The position numbers and the translations under genes were made by a program. DNA of 64,000 nt from Nereocystis luetkeana. Its lineage: Eukaryota; Sar; Phaeophyceae; Laminariales; Laminariaceae. The stretch's first letter is position 1; each line of letters starts with the position of its first letter. The DNA lies in NCBI GenBank assembly GCA_031213475.1, contig JARUPZ010000017.1, positions 9,561,587 to 9,625,586 on the forward strand. The letters are read 5' to 3'. Below the pieces are notes generated by a model. It saw only the letters and a list, made by a program, of their open reading frames with translations. It ran no database searches and was not told the DNA's origin. Positions 20,560 to 31,984 of the stretch are shown here, piece by piece.

Positions 20560-20640
20560 CGGAATGTAGACTACAAATGTTACGTAACAAACGCTACTCG
20601 AATTTAAGGTTTATAAACTCGATTTCCACCACGTTGCCTG
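20560..20640. repeat. Direct repeat unit 2, empty site
   Basis: GGAATGTAGACTACAAATG, TTACGTAACAAACGC and TATAAACTCGATTTCCACC. Reads straight through the TA that is expanded in unit 1. Confidence 0.6.
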
Positions 20641-22400
20641 TCTTTTTTTGTTTTTTTCGGCATTTTGATAAATTTCCGAGTCCGATCAGATCTACAGGAA
20701 AATGCAATTTAATTCACTGCAGAATATCGATATTTTAAAATGAGCTCCATTCGAGTATAAAACTAGTAGAACAGCTGTACGTTGGAACCAAATTAATATG
20801 GGATTTCCACACACGTAATGAGTTTTTTTCTGTCAGGGAGGGTACGGGACGAATGTCTAGACGTATGGATTTGCCTTGACAGACAGACAGCTTGACACTG
20901 ACATGTCTCCTGACATCTTTGCCGAATTCCGTAGTGTCTGGCAAACCTCAGCTTGTCTTTCTTGTTACTCGTTTTCATGTGAGGTGTCCTTGACTGCTGT
21001 CGTCCTGGTGCCTGGTATTACTATTAATACATACCAGGTATAGCAGTACTCTTGACCTCTGGGAAACGCCCCGACTTTCATATGGCGAACAGGATAAGAT
21101 TACGGGCAGTATGTTATCAGGCAGGGCGTCGGGGTTTGCGTGGCAGGAAAGACAGAACGTGTAATTTAGACCAGTTGCCAATTGGATGGAATCACTGTCC
21201 TTTTCTATGCACACCTCTTCCACGAGACTTGAGTCGCTCCTGCTGTCGCTGCTGTGGTTGTTGTTGCTGCTGCTGCCGCTGCCACACTCATTCAGAAGTA
21301 GCGATACTCGTAGCCTCTTGATTCAGCCTTCTTTGTTTGCCTCACAAGCACCACGTACCAGCACACCAGAACATGGTAGACACCAACCAGTGCACGTACG
21401 TACACAGCCGGGCCTCTCACCGCTATCGTGCTCATGTTTCCGGCCTGTGTGCTCATCCACGATGGGTGCCACGGTTGTGTTTCGGGCGCAGCCCGGCGCC
21501 TGACTTCTTGTTGTCCTCGAGTGACCAGACATGTTCGCGGGGGCAGCGGATTTCGGGTATGCTGACTCCTGATCAAGCTGGCTGCTGCAGCTGCAGGTGG
21601 TCCCCTGGTGGCCGCTATTGGTATGTAAACCTCCATAAATAACATCTCTATCCTGTGTACGGAAATATAAGGACCATTTTATCACAAATATGAAATAAAA
21701 AATACCTTACATTTATATCAAGAGTTTCAGTAGATGACAGTCCTGTGTCCCATCCCATTGCTACATCGTATGATTGCTGCGGTTATATGACGATAATATA
21801 AGAACCGTTTACTGCTTCATATGAAACCAACAAGGTCCTTATTACACTACTACCGGTTATTCATGGTATCTCCTCTCCCCAATAGGACCACAGCGGAAAG
21901 CAACAATAATCAATCGGCGTACAACCAAATCACACTGCTGTTGTTGCGTACTGCTGTGTGACTACTACCAGGTATTATGTAGCTCCTAGCTGCTGCAGCG
22001 TGGTGTCATTTTAGACCCTCGTCGACCCTCCACACTGCACACACACAGCGCGATCGGGCCCATTTTATACGGAACATATCCGGCATCTGGTTTTCTGGTC
22101 TGGTATATGGTACGGTACTGAAAACTAAAATCGAAATTCTACGGGACGGGACGGTCAATAGGCGATTCACGAGTCTTCTCGTTCACGGGGCGGGACTGTC
22201 ATTCATTTAGATTATGGAAACTGGCCGGTATTCCTTGTTGCTCAAGGCTCCATCAAGAGTAACCAACAATATGCGAGGTGCGAGGCGCTCGGCTGCACCC
22301 GGAGTATAACCGGGGCTTCCATGAAATGGGGGCAAAAGCCGCAAACATGGGCACCAAAGCGGCAGGTGGACGCGCGCGTGATTTGCAGCTTGCATTTAGC
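20641..22400. other. No gene recognised; weak inverted similarity inside
   Basis: The stretch 21.43-21.53 kb (GCTCATGTTTCCGGCC, CGGGCGCAGCCCGGCGCC) resembles the reverse of 22.26-22.36 kb, with perhaps 30 percent mismatch by eye. A CTG/TGC-rich patch lies at about 21240-21290. Neither stretch contains a domain that can be named. Confidence 0.3.
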
Positions 22401-22499
22401 TAACAAAGCAAGCCGAAAACATCGCTTATGACATTGCTTGCAGGGCGTGCACACCCTCACGTACACCGCAACACTGACCAGGACCGGACTAGGACCGTC

Positions 22500-22860
22500 G
22501 GCAGCAACAGCACCATCCCCAGCGGTGGTAGCAGCAGCAGCAATAGCACCAGCACCAGCACCAGCAACACCGGCGCCTGCACCAGCCTGCAATAGTCCTC
22601 CCTGGAAAAGCAGACAGCAGCAGCGGCAGCGCCGGTGGCAACGGCGGAGCGGCAGCACCACCACCAACAGCAGTAGCAACGCCAAAACTAACGCCAGCCT
22701 GCAACCGCCAGCAGCAGTAGCACCAGCGGCAGCACCAGCACCAGCACAGCACCAGCAGTAACAACACCAGCGCCAGCACCAGCCTGCAGCAACCAGTACC
22801 AGCAGTAGCGGCAACAGCAGGAGGAGCAACAGCAGCAGCAGCAGAAGCAGGAGTTGCTCC
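22500..22860 (+). repeat. CAG/CAC-rich imperfect trinucleotide repeat
   Basis: Long stretch of CAGCAGCAG, CACCAGCACCAG and similar words. It gives Ala/Gln/Pro-rich or Cys/Leu-rich frames on both strands, which are products of the repeat and not evidence for a gene. Confidence 0.75.
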
Positions 22861-23084
22861 GTAAATATGTACTACAGTCGTAGTCTCGATCCAGAGAGAT
22901 GCACCAAGAAGGCAAGTGACCCTTTATCAACCAATTCGTTTAATCCCATTAGCTATCCTCGCAGCTTAACTTACGTGCACCACATCCTTCAGTATAACAT
23001 GGCGCATGGCTAATGGCGCACACGTGGTACCTACAAGTGCTAAAAACACTTATCCATATCCAAGGAAGGGATGGCAAGGGGCTA

Positions 23085-23740
23085 CACCCCGGACAGCTCA
23101 TGAGTAGCTCATGGGCTAGCTTATCTATCGTGAATAGCTCGAGCTTCGAAAACATGCGCAGATGAGCTACCGCCAATAGCTCAGGCCGGGAGAAACATGT
23201 GAAGCTCCTGTACCTCCTGTACCTCATATCGGGAACAGATGAGCTACTGCTGTAGCTTATGTAGCTCCTACAGCTCAGCCTGGCAAATATGTGTAGATGA
23301 TCTATCCTCTTTAGCTCAAGCTTTGAAAAAATGTGCAGATGAGCTACCGCCTGTAGATCAAGCCAGGGGAAACATGTGTAGCTAATATAATGTAGCTCCT
23401 ATAGCTCAGCCTGGAAACAAATATATATAGATGAGCTATCCTCTACTCAAGCCTTCAAAACATGTGCAGATGTGCTACCGCCTGTAGCTCATGCCTTCAA
23501 ATGTGCAGATGAGCTATTAATACCACCTACTACCTGGTATAGCTCAAGCCGGAAAAAACATGTGCACATGAGCCATCGCCTATAGCTCGAGCCGGGGGGA
23601 ACATGTACCTGGTACAGATGAGCTACCGCCTATCGCTCAAGCAGGGATAACGTGTGCAGATGAGCTATCGCCTGCCTGGTTTAGCTCACTCCCGGACGAC
23701 GTAATCACAGCTCATGTACCCAGCTCATTGTAGCTCTTTC
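23085..23740. repeat. AGCTC-rich satellite, locus 1
   Basis: Degenerate tandem array, period about 60-70 bp. Each unit contains GCAGATGAGCTACCGCC, TATAGCTCAAGCCGGG and AACATGTG. Some units are interrupted by TATTAATA (about 23513) and TACCTGGTA (about 23530 and 23605) relative to their neighbours. A second locus lies at 30.3 kb. Confidence 0.8.
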
Positions 23741-23994
23741 TTGGCAACATGATGTGTGTACGCTAGGTTGCTGAAAAAGCCCACCCTCCCGGACAAATGG
23801 TGATGAATGCATAGGAATAATATGGGTTGTACAGACTACTATGCATACTAATAGTAATTTCAACGACGATACGAGCGAATCAAAATTGATATTGTTAGAA
23901 TGTATTCGCATCCTAATACATGACTCATATACAAAAATATATATCGTGATTAATATGGCTACTGCTAATGGTGCGCTCCGACGCCAGCCCAAAA

Positions 23995-24050
23995 CCTTCC
24001 CGCCAACCAACCCACCCACCCACCCACCCACCCACCCACCCACCCACCGC
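23995..24050 (+). repeat. (CCCA)n microsatellite
   Basis: About ten CCCA units between 24005 and 24047. A TATTAATA-like CCATTAATAAGG follows. Confidence 0.85.
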
Positions 24051-24254
24051 CCATTAATAAGGTTGTTTTGAATCACAGCATCATCTGAATCCCGTACAAA
24101 CCGTTCCTTGAACACGACTTCCATGGCTGGAGCCTACCACTAAAAGGAGCAAAGAAGAGACCGAGGCAGAAACTAAAAACTATCCACACCGCCAAAAAAC
24201 AAGCAGACAACAAATAAAGCCCCATCGAAAACAAAACACAGAAGATCCCCCCTG

Positions 24255-24625
24255 CCCCCATTCATCCCCAAGGCGTCTACGTGAAGCTTGAGCTTTCCAC
24301 TTTGTACTCATCGAAGAAGTCCTCGTCCCTCTCTTCGCCCGCACAAAGGGCCACAATCTCTGCCGATGGGTTAGAAAGCCTCCGAGGTACGGTCTAAAGC
24401 GCCTGCTCAGGTGACAAGGCGGGCACTTCGTTGATGCCCGGCAGGATTTCGAACACGCACAGAACCAGCGCTGTTTCTTGGGGTCTGGCTCCGAGCAATC
24501 TTGCTCGAATCGCACGCCATGGTCGTACGCGATAGATCGAATAGCTGTTTTGCCGGGTACGGTACACCGCCTAAACCCGCTTCTTGGTGGTTTGTCGCGA
24601 ATGGCTGCCTCTTTGGGCTCCTGGT
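24255..24625 (-). CDS. Possible Cys-rich exon, unidentified
   Basis: A minus-strand frame stays open for about 110 codons. It includes KTAIRSIAYDHGVRFEQD, then CSEPDPKKQRWFCACSKSC and KCPPCH. The Cys/His spacing (C-x12-C-x-C-x3-C-x5-C-x2-C-H) looks like a zinc-binding motif, but I do not recognise the family. There is no ATG at the start and no clear splice sites, so it could be an exon, a transposase remnant or chance. It was picked only because of the Cys pattern and the compositional contrast with the surrounding simple DNA. Confidence 0.3.
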
Positions 24626-25090
24626 GGTGAGCACAGCGTGAGCAGATTCACATCACGCGCAAGAGCGCTGAACATGCGAGGCATCTCGGCCACACATCAT
24701 GTACGGTATTGCTGTATTATTTGGAAAAAAAAAAAGAAAAAAAAACGTCAGCTGCGAAAGAACCATAACAAAAGCACACCGCCGACAAAAAACAACAAAC
24801 TGCTGTACGGTCATCGTTACTGCTGTACTCGTGCGAGTACGGTTTACAAACATAAAACACCGGGACTATTGATGAAACCCCGCACAGCTGCGAGTACAGC
24901 TCGCTACATACATGTGCATCCACCTTGCGACTACTGTAGTACACTCCCCTACCCCTCAAGTACTGCAGAGACAGAGAGGCATACAGATTGGATGATGCAG
25001 CTCGAACAGCAGCATCATGGTGTAGGTGGGGAAATCACACGACCTGCGAAGCACACACCTTACTTTGAACCTGGGTTTGATCGTTATCCT
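24626..25090. other. No gene or element recognised
   Basis: A/T-rich patches; no supported exon. Confidence 0.3.
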
Positions 25091-25091
25091 C

Positions 25092-25138
25092 ATCCACGAC
25101 GGGTAGAAAGAACGGTTTAATGTGAAGAACACACACAC
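25092..25138 (+). mobile_element. LINE-A terminal fragment abutting a LINE-A start
   Basis: CGACGGGTAGAAAGAACGG, TTTAATGTGAAGAACAC and an AC run form the last 45 bp of LINE-A. The leader of the long LINE-A copy begins within a few bases, giving a tail-to-head arrangement. Confidence 0.65.
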
Positions 25139-25615
25139 ACATATCGATGGCGTTGTTGGTGGGGTCCACATCCATCGATGGATCCGGGGGTTGCTGCCCG
25201 CCGCCAGCCTGGTCTACGGACGAAGTGCCACTGGGGCTGCTACCTCGGGTCGAGGGCATGCTAGGGGTGTTGCTGGGTGGTGTCGGTGTTGTGTTTGGTG
25301 CGAGCGCCTCTTGTGGTGTGTGTGGTGGTAGCTGACAGCTGTTGTAGCTGTTGTTGTCAAAAAACGATTTTTTCAAAATCTGCCGGGTGTCGACCTATCG
25401 TCAGGTGTATTCAGAACAGAAGCAGATCCGATCTCATGCAATATACTCCTCCTCCACTTCGGCCTGCCCCGTCCTTGGAGGGGGCCGAGGAAGTCCGCCA
25501 GGACCTGCAGCGGTCTAGCGACAGTCACACGAACATCGAGCTTCGGACTAGGTAGGTAGGGAGGGAACCTTGCGCGGTCCGACTGGTGGCCTGCTCGCTT
25601 TAAGGACCGCATGGG

Positions 25616-28168
25616 GTGGTGGTGATGTTTTTTCTTCTTAACCCCGATGCCGAGGAGTTCATCCCCCAGGCGAGACGGGTACATCACCACAGCAGAGAGT
25701 GCTACGTGGGCAACCGGTGGAGTGGAGAGGCTGGGCACAGCGTGGGTATGCATGCACGACAGGAAGGATGGGAGTGTCGGCGCGCGTTGGGACGGCCGCA
25801 CCCAGCCAACGGAAAGCAAGGCGCGTATCGGACTACGAAACGGAGAGCCACTTTCGCCATAGAGAAGAAAAAGAAACAAAAGAAGAAAAAAAGGAGGCGG
25901 GGACGAGCCTCACGTCGGCTGGCAAAGAAAGCAGCACGCGAGGCTCGTAAGAGACAGAAGGAGGCACTTGTGGCTGTAGCGACCTACAATGTGCGCACCC
26001 TGGCTGTAAAGGGGAAGAACGGGTACGGACATGACGAGCGTGTACTGGCGAAGGGACGGCAACTCAGCTGTGACTTCATTGGCCTGCAGGAAACTCGGAG
26101 GTCCGGCAGCACGACGTTCCGTGTGGCAGGGTATCGCGTTTTATGTTCAGGACAGGAAAGAACAGCTACCAGGCAAGGGCTGTACGGAGTAGGCCTAGCT
26201 GTCAAGGAATCGTTGTGCAGTAAGTCTGTGTACACTCATCAGTTCGTTGACGAGCGGCTAATGTATACGCGCTTTGAGTTGGCTGGTAGATGCGAGGCAG
26301 TCAATTTCGTCGTTGCGTATGCTCCAACTGATTGTACCAAGGATGCCGAACTGAAACGTATTTTCTGGCAGAAGCTGGAGGACTTGGTGGAAAAGATCCC
26401 GATGAAAGAGTGTCTGTTTGTACTGATGGATGCCAACGCGCGAACTGGACAGCGGAAGGAAGGGTGCGGTGATGATGAAAGTAGAGTGCTGGGAGCGTAT
26501 GGACGTGATGTTCGTAACGATAATGGCAGACGGCTCCTGTCGTTCGCCACTAATTGCAAGTTAGCTCTCACCAACACGTTTTTCAGCACGCGCAAGGGTG
26601 GGATATCGCATACACACAACGGCACCAGCCCGAATGACCGTAAGCGGATCGACTACATCCTAACCCGTCAAGTCCATCGACCTAGAGTACAATATGCTAA
26701 AGTTGTCCCACAGCCTCCTGCCCCAGCTAAGGCTGACTCAGACCACAACATCTTGTATATCAAAGTCCGACTCGGTGGTCACTTTGCGTCCAACAGACAA
26801 GCACGTAGACCGACAAAACGCCGAGAGTTCGACAGGCAGCTTTTTATGTCCGATGGGAAGTGTCGTGAACGAGTAGTCGCCAGGGTCATTTCCGCTCTCA
26901 ACCAGCCTATCCAGCCCCGTAATACGTCTGGTATGGTTGAGTTTATCACTGCGGCTATTATTGATGCGGTCGAAAAAGAAGTACCACCCCCTGTACGTCG
27001 CCACCGCAGACATGGATGGTGTGAGTCTGCCGAAACCTTGGCCGCATTCATTCCAGCATGGACAGCGAGGGAGGATGCACGACAATTCTTGCGTGCCCAC
27101 CCCCGGGATAGAACCGCGTGGAAGGCACTGAGATCTGCGTGTGCGAACCTGCAGAAGGTGGTTGCTGCAGGACTGCATGCGTACTTCGAAGCGTACCTTG
27201 CCGAAACCGAACGACTCCTAACGAACAACGACCAGAGAGGCTTTTACAAGCACCTTAAGAGCACGGTAGGATTGGAAGGGACAAAAGCGAGGAGCGAACA
27301 GTTCATTAGGGACGAGGATGGCACGCTCTTACGGGGTAAGGTGCGAATTCGTGAACGATGGGCGGGGTTTTGCCACAAACTCTTGAACACGAAGTCGCTG
27401 AAACTCGATCCCACGATCATCGACCTCTTGCCACCGCGACCGCCTAAACTGTCGCTTGAAGATAAACCATCCATGGACGACATGACAGAAACACTTAAGG
27501 GGATGTCAAATTGGAAAGCTGCGGGGCCAGATGGTCTCCCGGCCGAACTCCTGAAAATCGACCACCCGGCATTCGCTCAGTGCTTTCACAACATCCTTGT
27601 CACTGTTTGGTTAACAGGAGAAATCCCCCAGGAATGGAAAAATGCGATCATCAAGGTCCTTCACAAAAAGAAGGACCGAACTGACTGCAACAACTACCGA
27701 GAGATTTCGCTTGTTGCCCACGCAGGCAAGGTTTTGTTGAAAATCGTCGCGTCCCGCCTCAGCAACTACTGCGAGACCGAGGAACTACTCCCTGAGGAAC
27801 AGTGCGGTTTCCGCCCCGCACGATCAACGATTGATATGTTGTTCGTCGTGCGCCGGTTGCAAGAGCTCGGACGACAGAGGAAAATCCCCTTAGACGTGTG
27901 CTTCATCGATCAGCAGAAAGCGTACGACTCTGTCGACCGAGAGCTGTTATGGGAGGTACTTACACGCTTTGGCGTACCAATCAAGATTATGAGACTTATC
28001 CGTAATTTCCACGATGGCATGCGGGCTCGCGTGCGTACTGATGACGGCGAGCACTCGGAATGGTTTGATGTCACGCAGGGGCTGCGGCAAGGCTGTGTAC
28101 TATCACCGTTACTGTTCAACTTGTTCTTCGCTGCTGCGTTACAGGTCGTACTATTACGCTTCAGCTAA
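25616..28168 (+). pseudogene. LINE-A ORF: APE endonuclease and N-terminal RT
   Basis: 850 codons open; the first ATG is at 25625. A basic N-terminal region (about residues 80-115, Lys/Arg-rich) is followed by an apurinic-type endonuclease from about residue 120 to 380. It shows TYNVRTL, GLQETRR (catalytic Glu), YAPT, DANAR, RIDYIL and SDH, so all expected catalytic motifs are visible. The reverse transcriptase starts near residue 620: NNYREISLV (usually YRGISL in relatives), FIDQQKAYDSVD (catalytic Asp) and QGLRQGCVLSP. The frame then meets TAA at 28166, before the YADD box. I cannot assign the clade securely; C-terminal features recall jockey/RTE-like groups. Inactive as it stands unless the stops are read through. 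Confidence 0.85.
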
Positions 28169-29190
28169 GACGAAGCCATCGTAAGGGATTTGGTCTAAGT
28201 CAGTGATGCTGGAGTAGTTCGAACAGAGAAGCAGGAGCCGTTGGCGTGCGTGCGAAGGGCTGTATGGGGTATGTTGTACGCCGATGATGCAGGAATTGTC
28301 TCGAAGTCGGCTGAAGGGCTCGCGAAAATGATGACAGTCATCGTGACTGCCTTCGAAGCAGCAGGCCTCACGGTGTCGGAAAAGAATACAGAGACAATCA
28401 TCCTACATACACCAGACCGGACAACCCCCGCACCACCGCTCGTCATCGAAGCGGCAGGCCAGAGGTAATAGCAGACGACCCAGTTCTTATACCTAGGCGG
28501 CATTATCCACGAAAACGCTGACCTCTCGCTCGAAATCGTCCGATGGATTCGCCTCATGCGAGCATGCCTCAAACGGTTCGGCCCGGAGTTGTATGATAGG
28601 ACGGCCGCCCCCCTTAGCCTTAAATTCCGAATGCTGAAGGACGAGGTGATTGAGACCCTGCTGTACGGGGGTGTAACGTGGACCCTCAGAGCGGAACCCT
28701 TAGTTTGCCAAGCTTCGAACGGCTCGCCACCGAGTCCTGTTGCGAGTCATTGGTTTCCAGCGCCGACTTGGTACTGACCATGCCATCCTCTCATACGCGA
28801 AGGCCCTCAAGATGACACGTTGCGAGAGCATCGAAACGACCATTCGTAAACGGCGGTCCTTCTTCGCGGGGGGCGTGGCACGGCAAAGCAAGGAGCGATT
28901 ACCCAGTCGGGTAATGTTCGGGATGATAGCTGGTGGGGAGAACCCGAGACCAGGCGGACAGTGTAAGACTTGGCATAGATGCATAGTCGAAGACCTTGGG
29001 GAGTTCCGAGCCACCTAAGGGTCAACGGAAGTTGCCCCCTTGGTGTTTGGAGTTGAGACCGCGTTGTGGTCCACTGCAGACAAAAAGGCGGGGAAGTGGT
29101 ACCGGGGGATCCTTGAAGCAGCCGAACGGTTCATGGTGAGGTGGCACGAGGCTGAGGCTGAGATGAGTAGGCAACGCCGTGCATCCGCCG
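28169..29190 (+). pseudogene. LINE-A ORF: RT palm (YADD) and C-terminal region, broken
   Basis: Same reading frame as the upstream ORF after the TAA at 28166. A second TAA lies at 28196, then GMLYADDAGIVSKS (RT catalytic YADD, about 28276-28290). A TAA-TAG pair at 28466-28471 is followed by the thumb-like QFLYLGG. A frameshift occurs near 28700-28740. The next frame has LLRVIGFQRRL, RKRRSFFAGGVARQ and VEDLGEFRAT, then TAA at 29016, with similar sequence (PLVFGVETALW) continuing in frame. The TAA-TAG pair and the 29016 stop are also present in the 49-kb copy. Confidence 0.8.
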
Positions 29191-29339
29191 TGAATGGTGA
29201 CCAAGGGAACGGGGGGGGGGGAGGCAACAGGAGAAGTGGCAGAAAACCCGACCAAGGGAATGCGCAGAGGGGGGGGAACAGGAGGAGTAGAAGGGAAACG
29301 GCGGTGGACGAAAAAGTAGGAAGGAGATGGCAGAGAGGG

Positions 29340-30236
29340 TAGCAAGGCACCAGGCCGACTAGGGAGTAGAACATGACTATACTACTAGTGCCACCAGCTG
29401 GTGCAGCTGGTTCGAACGTGTTATTCCCTTATCTTCCCTTTAGTTTAGTTTTTTTCTTTCTTGCGCTGATTCCCCGTGATTCTCATTTTATTTCTTTCTC
29501 TTCCTTTTTTGATTGATAAGCCGTATTGAAGGAGTCGTGTGGCGTGGTTGGATGACGAACCTGCTCTGCTCGTTTCGTATTGTCTGACGCCAAGGGGCTG
29601 GGCATAGTTGACGAACGCAGGGCGGAGACGGCAGCCTGCGTAGCAAGGTGCCAGGCGGATTAGTAGGGAGAACCTGGCTATACTACTCGTACCACAAACT
29701 GCTGCCGCCACACCCGGAGGGTGCTTTGGGCTTTGGCCTGCCAGTTATTTTGCCCCTTATTATTTTTTCCTTGGTTCTTCGTCTCACTCTGTTTACAAGC
29801 AGCGGTGTTTTTGTTATTTATCTATTTTCTTTTCTTTTCTTTCCAGCTCGTTCTTTTTCAAATGTTGGCCACCTCGCCTGCGGGGGAGGGGCACGACAGA
29901 TTGTTTCTTCTAGTTTTTTTCTTTCATTTTTTTCTTTTTTTATTTCGATTGTCTTCTTCGTTTTTTGTTTGCTCTTTGATTGTTTCCTTTCGTTTCTCTA
30001 TTTCATAGAATGTGTATGTCGTGCCTGTCGTACCTATTTATGATGGCATGGCATTGCACTGCCCACTGCTGTGCTTACGGCATACATACGTGGCAACGTG
30101 GTATATCTGTGGCGTAGCTTTGTGACCACAGAACTTGTATCTCTTTTATTAATAGGATTGAAGAATCGGCACGGACACTGGTTGTGCTGGATGTCGACGG
30201 GTAGAAAGAACGGTTTATTGTGAAGAACACACACAA
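29340..30236 (+). repeat. LINE-A 3' region and AC-repeat tail
   Basis: About 900 bp of non-coding 3' region: GTGCCACCAGCTGGTGCAGC, the TTCTTGCGCTGATTCCCCG block, CCGTATTGAAGGAGTCG (empty site for the SINE-2 seen at 50.2 kb), GGCTGGGCATAGTTGACG, a T-rich stretch, and the terminal 230 bp found in most truncated copies. It carries a filled TA-TTAA-TA at about 30147 and TACATA at about 30089. Confidence 0.8.
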
Positions 30237-30304
30237 TATAACATACTGTACTTGTAACTACAAATGGTTGTTTGTGTTGATGTCGTTCTGTTCTGCGTAC
30301 TTGT

Positions 30305-30725
30305 ATTGGTCACTTGTACAGCTCATGAGCTAGCTCATCTGTCCTGTATAGCTGAAGCCGTGAAAACTGTGCAGATGAGCCATCGCCTATAGCTCACGCT
30401 TCGAAAACATGTGCAGATGAGCTACCGCCTATAGCTCAAGCCGGGGGGAACTTATGTAGTTCATGTAGCTCCTATAACTCATTTGGGGGGCAGACAAGCT
30501 ATTAATAGTTCATGTAGCTCCTGTAGCTCACTCTGGACATGTATGTGCAGATGAGCTATTCTACATACCTCAAGCTTTTAAAACATGTTAGATCACTTAC
30601 CCTTCAATAGCTCTAACCAGGCACACATGCGGAGCTCATGCAGCTCACGTAGCTCACCGGATAACTATTAATAGATCCTTAGAGGGCTAGCTCGAGCTAC
30701 CGTGAGCCGATCTGTCCGAGGTGTG
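30305..30725. repeat. AGCTC-rich satellite, locus 2
   Basis: Same units as at 23.1 kb (GCAGATGAGCCATCGCC, TATAGCTCAAGCCGGGG, ATGTAGCTCCTATA), starting about 70 bp after the LINE-A tail. TATTAATA insertions at about 30503 and 30664. Confidence 0.75.
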
Positions 30726-30952
30726 CAAGCGCGCTATTTCTTATGCAGATATATTAGAGGTTGAAAAATGGGCAAAATGTCAAAACATCAAAAAGGTTAA
30801 AAATACATAATTTTGCCACCACGGGTACTTTATTAGTCTTTTTAATAGTAATAAAGTATTAGGGTCATACAATATCAATCACAATGGTTGATTGTGAAAA
30901 TTATTGTGTTGACCCGCGGGTACAGTAGCATCCAGGGGAGTAACTATATCCT

Positions 30953-31035
30953 CAACCCCTTCAGGACTGCACTCTCGTTTTAGGGACAACCACTCAAATT
31001 GTAAGTAATTCATCCCCCAAAGGGGAATGCAGCAG
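30953..31035. mobile_element. MITE-B, decayed right arm
   Basis: AACCCCTTCAGGACTGC, CTCTCGTTTTAGGGAC and AATTGTAAGTAATTC match MITE-B. The right arm breaks up after CCCCAAAGGGG. Confidence 0.65.
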
Positions 31036-31039
31036 TCGG

Positions 31040-31520
31040 TGTCGAACATGCTTCGGGGGGCAAAACTACTTTCCCCTGAAGGGTAGTAAACTCTTGGGCC
31101 AAAGAAGGCAAAACAGGGTTACCCTGGTATAGCTCAGGATACGTGTGCATTTTGTATTTGCATCAACTATCTACGTTCTTCTCCCAGTGCCTATGAACCA
31201 GTTGTAGAGGGCACAAAATGATGAAAGATCTGTAGGTGGTGCGGACCTCTGGGCCTTTCCATCCTGATCCCGGCCGCACCCTGATCCCACCTGGATATGA
31301 TTCCTTTGGGTACACCCTGCTCCCATCCATAAGGTGCAGAAACGAAGTCGATCCTCCACAGGGGCCGCCGGAGGCCCACCAGCTACCCTGATCCCATCCA
31401 TAGGCACGCCGCCGGGCTACCTTGACCCGATGGAGGCAGCAGCGGTCGTCCAGAGCCTCCAAAATTGAATACAATAAAAAAAAATAACGAAGTCGCATCC
31501 ATGATCACTTTTACTCTCCA
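31040..31520. other. No gene recognised
   Basis: GC-rich stretch 31.2-31.45 kb open in minus frames but without a recognisable domain; similar in style to 41.0-41.3 kb. Confidence 0.3.
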
Positions 31521-31522
31521 GC

Positions 31523-31619
31523 TTAACCCCTTTAGGGCCGCAGTCCCGTTTTGGGGGCAAACTACTTGAAATTTAAGTGGTGTGTCCCCAAAATGGGACT
31601 GCGGTTCTAAGAGAGTGAA
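31523..31619. mobile_element. MITE-B copy
   Basis: TTAACCCCTTTAGGGCCGC to GCGGTTCTAAGAGAGTGAA; right duplication decayed to TGAA. Confidence 0.85.
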
Positions 31620-31649
31620 TATACTCGTATATAATAGGAGGTGTTACCC

Positions 31650-31812
31650 TCAGCGATCTTGTGGACAAGTCGTGATCACAGGTGACGTTCCTTCTCCCCT
31701 CCGGCGCGTGCTTTCGTTTTTTTTTCGCGTATTGGGTTCAGCATTCCCACGGCTCGTCGATTTTCATCGAATGTTGCTATTAATAACTCACACCCTCGCG
31801 CTTTCCACTAAT
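31650..31812 (-). mobile_element. SINE-2 copy with filled TA site
   Basis: Minus orientation: GTTACCCTCAGCGATCTTG, GGGTTCAGCATTCCCACGG, CTCGTCGATTTTCATCG and CTCACACCCTCGCGCTTTCC match SINE-2 at 50.34-50.52 kb in reverse. Where that copy reads GTAGCTAACTC (reverse), this one reads GTTGCTATTAATAACTC, a TA-TTAA-TA insertion. Confidence 0.65.
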
Positions 31813-31984
31813 CATTTTTTTTGCAAGAAAAGGCCCCTACGAGTACAAAGCTGGTGTCGAACCCGCCAGAACAGCAACGTGTCGGGGTAGGCCGCGGTTT
31901 TAGCAAAGGAAAGATAGTTCACGACACGCGGCCGAAGAAATTTCCTGGGATCAAGTTGCTCTATAAGTCGCGTTGATATAATCT

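Larger units (their letters stand above)
25139..30236 (+). mobile_element. LINE-A, longest copy (about 5.1 kb)
   Basis: APE-type non-LTR retrotransposon. Leader about 25139-25620, ORF with endonuclease and reverse transcriptase to about 29.2 kb, long 3' region with T-rich tracts, and a terminus TGTGAAGAACACACACA. The tail is AC-repeat, not poly-A. The exact 5' end is not proved; it is placed just after the preceding copy's AC tail. The 3' region is repeated many times in the window as truncated copies, as expected for target-primed reverse transcription. Two fuller but truncated relatives lie at 48.9 and 51.8-53.2 kb. Confidence 0.85.

Noticed and set aside
22242-22829. 195-residue Ala/Leu/Cys-rich minus frame and Pro/Ala-rich plus frame
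   Set aside because: Both arise from CAG/CAC trinucleotide runs; no conserved domain.
23085-23740. CRISPR-like array
   Set aside because: The units are degenerate along their whole length, with no distinction between repeat and spacer, and the genome is eukaryotic.
25616-28168. Intact LINE ORF
   Set aside because: The YADD box lies after in-frame stops at 28166 and 28196, and a frameshift follows; the element is broken.
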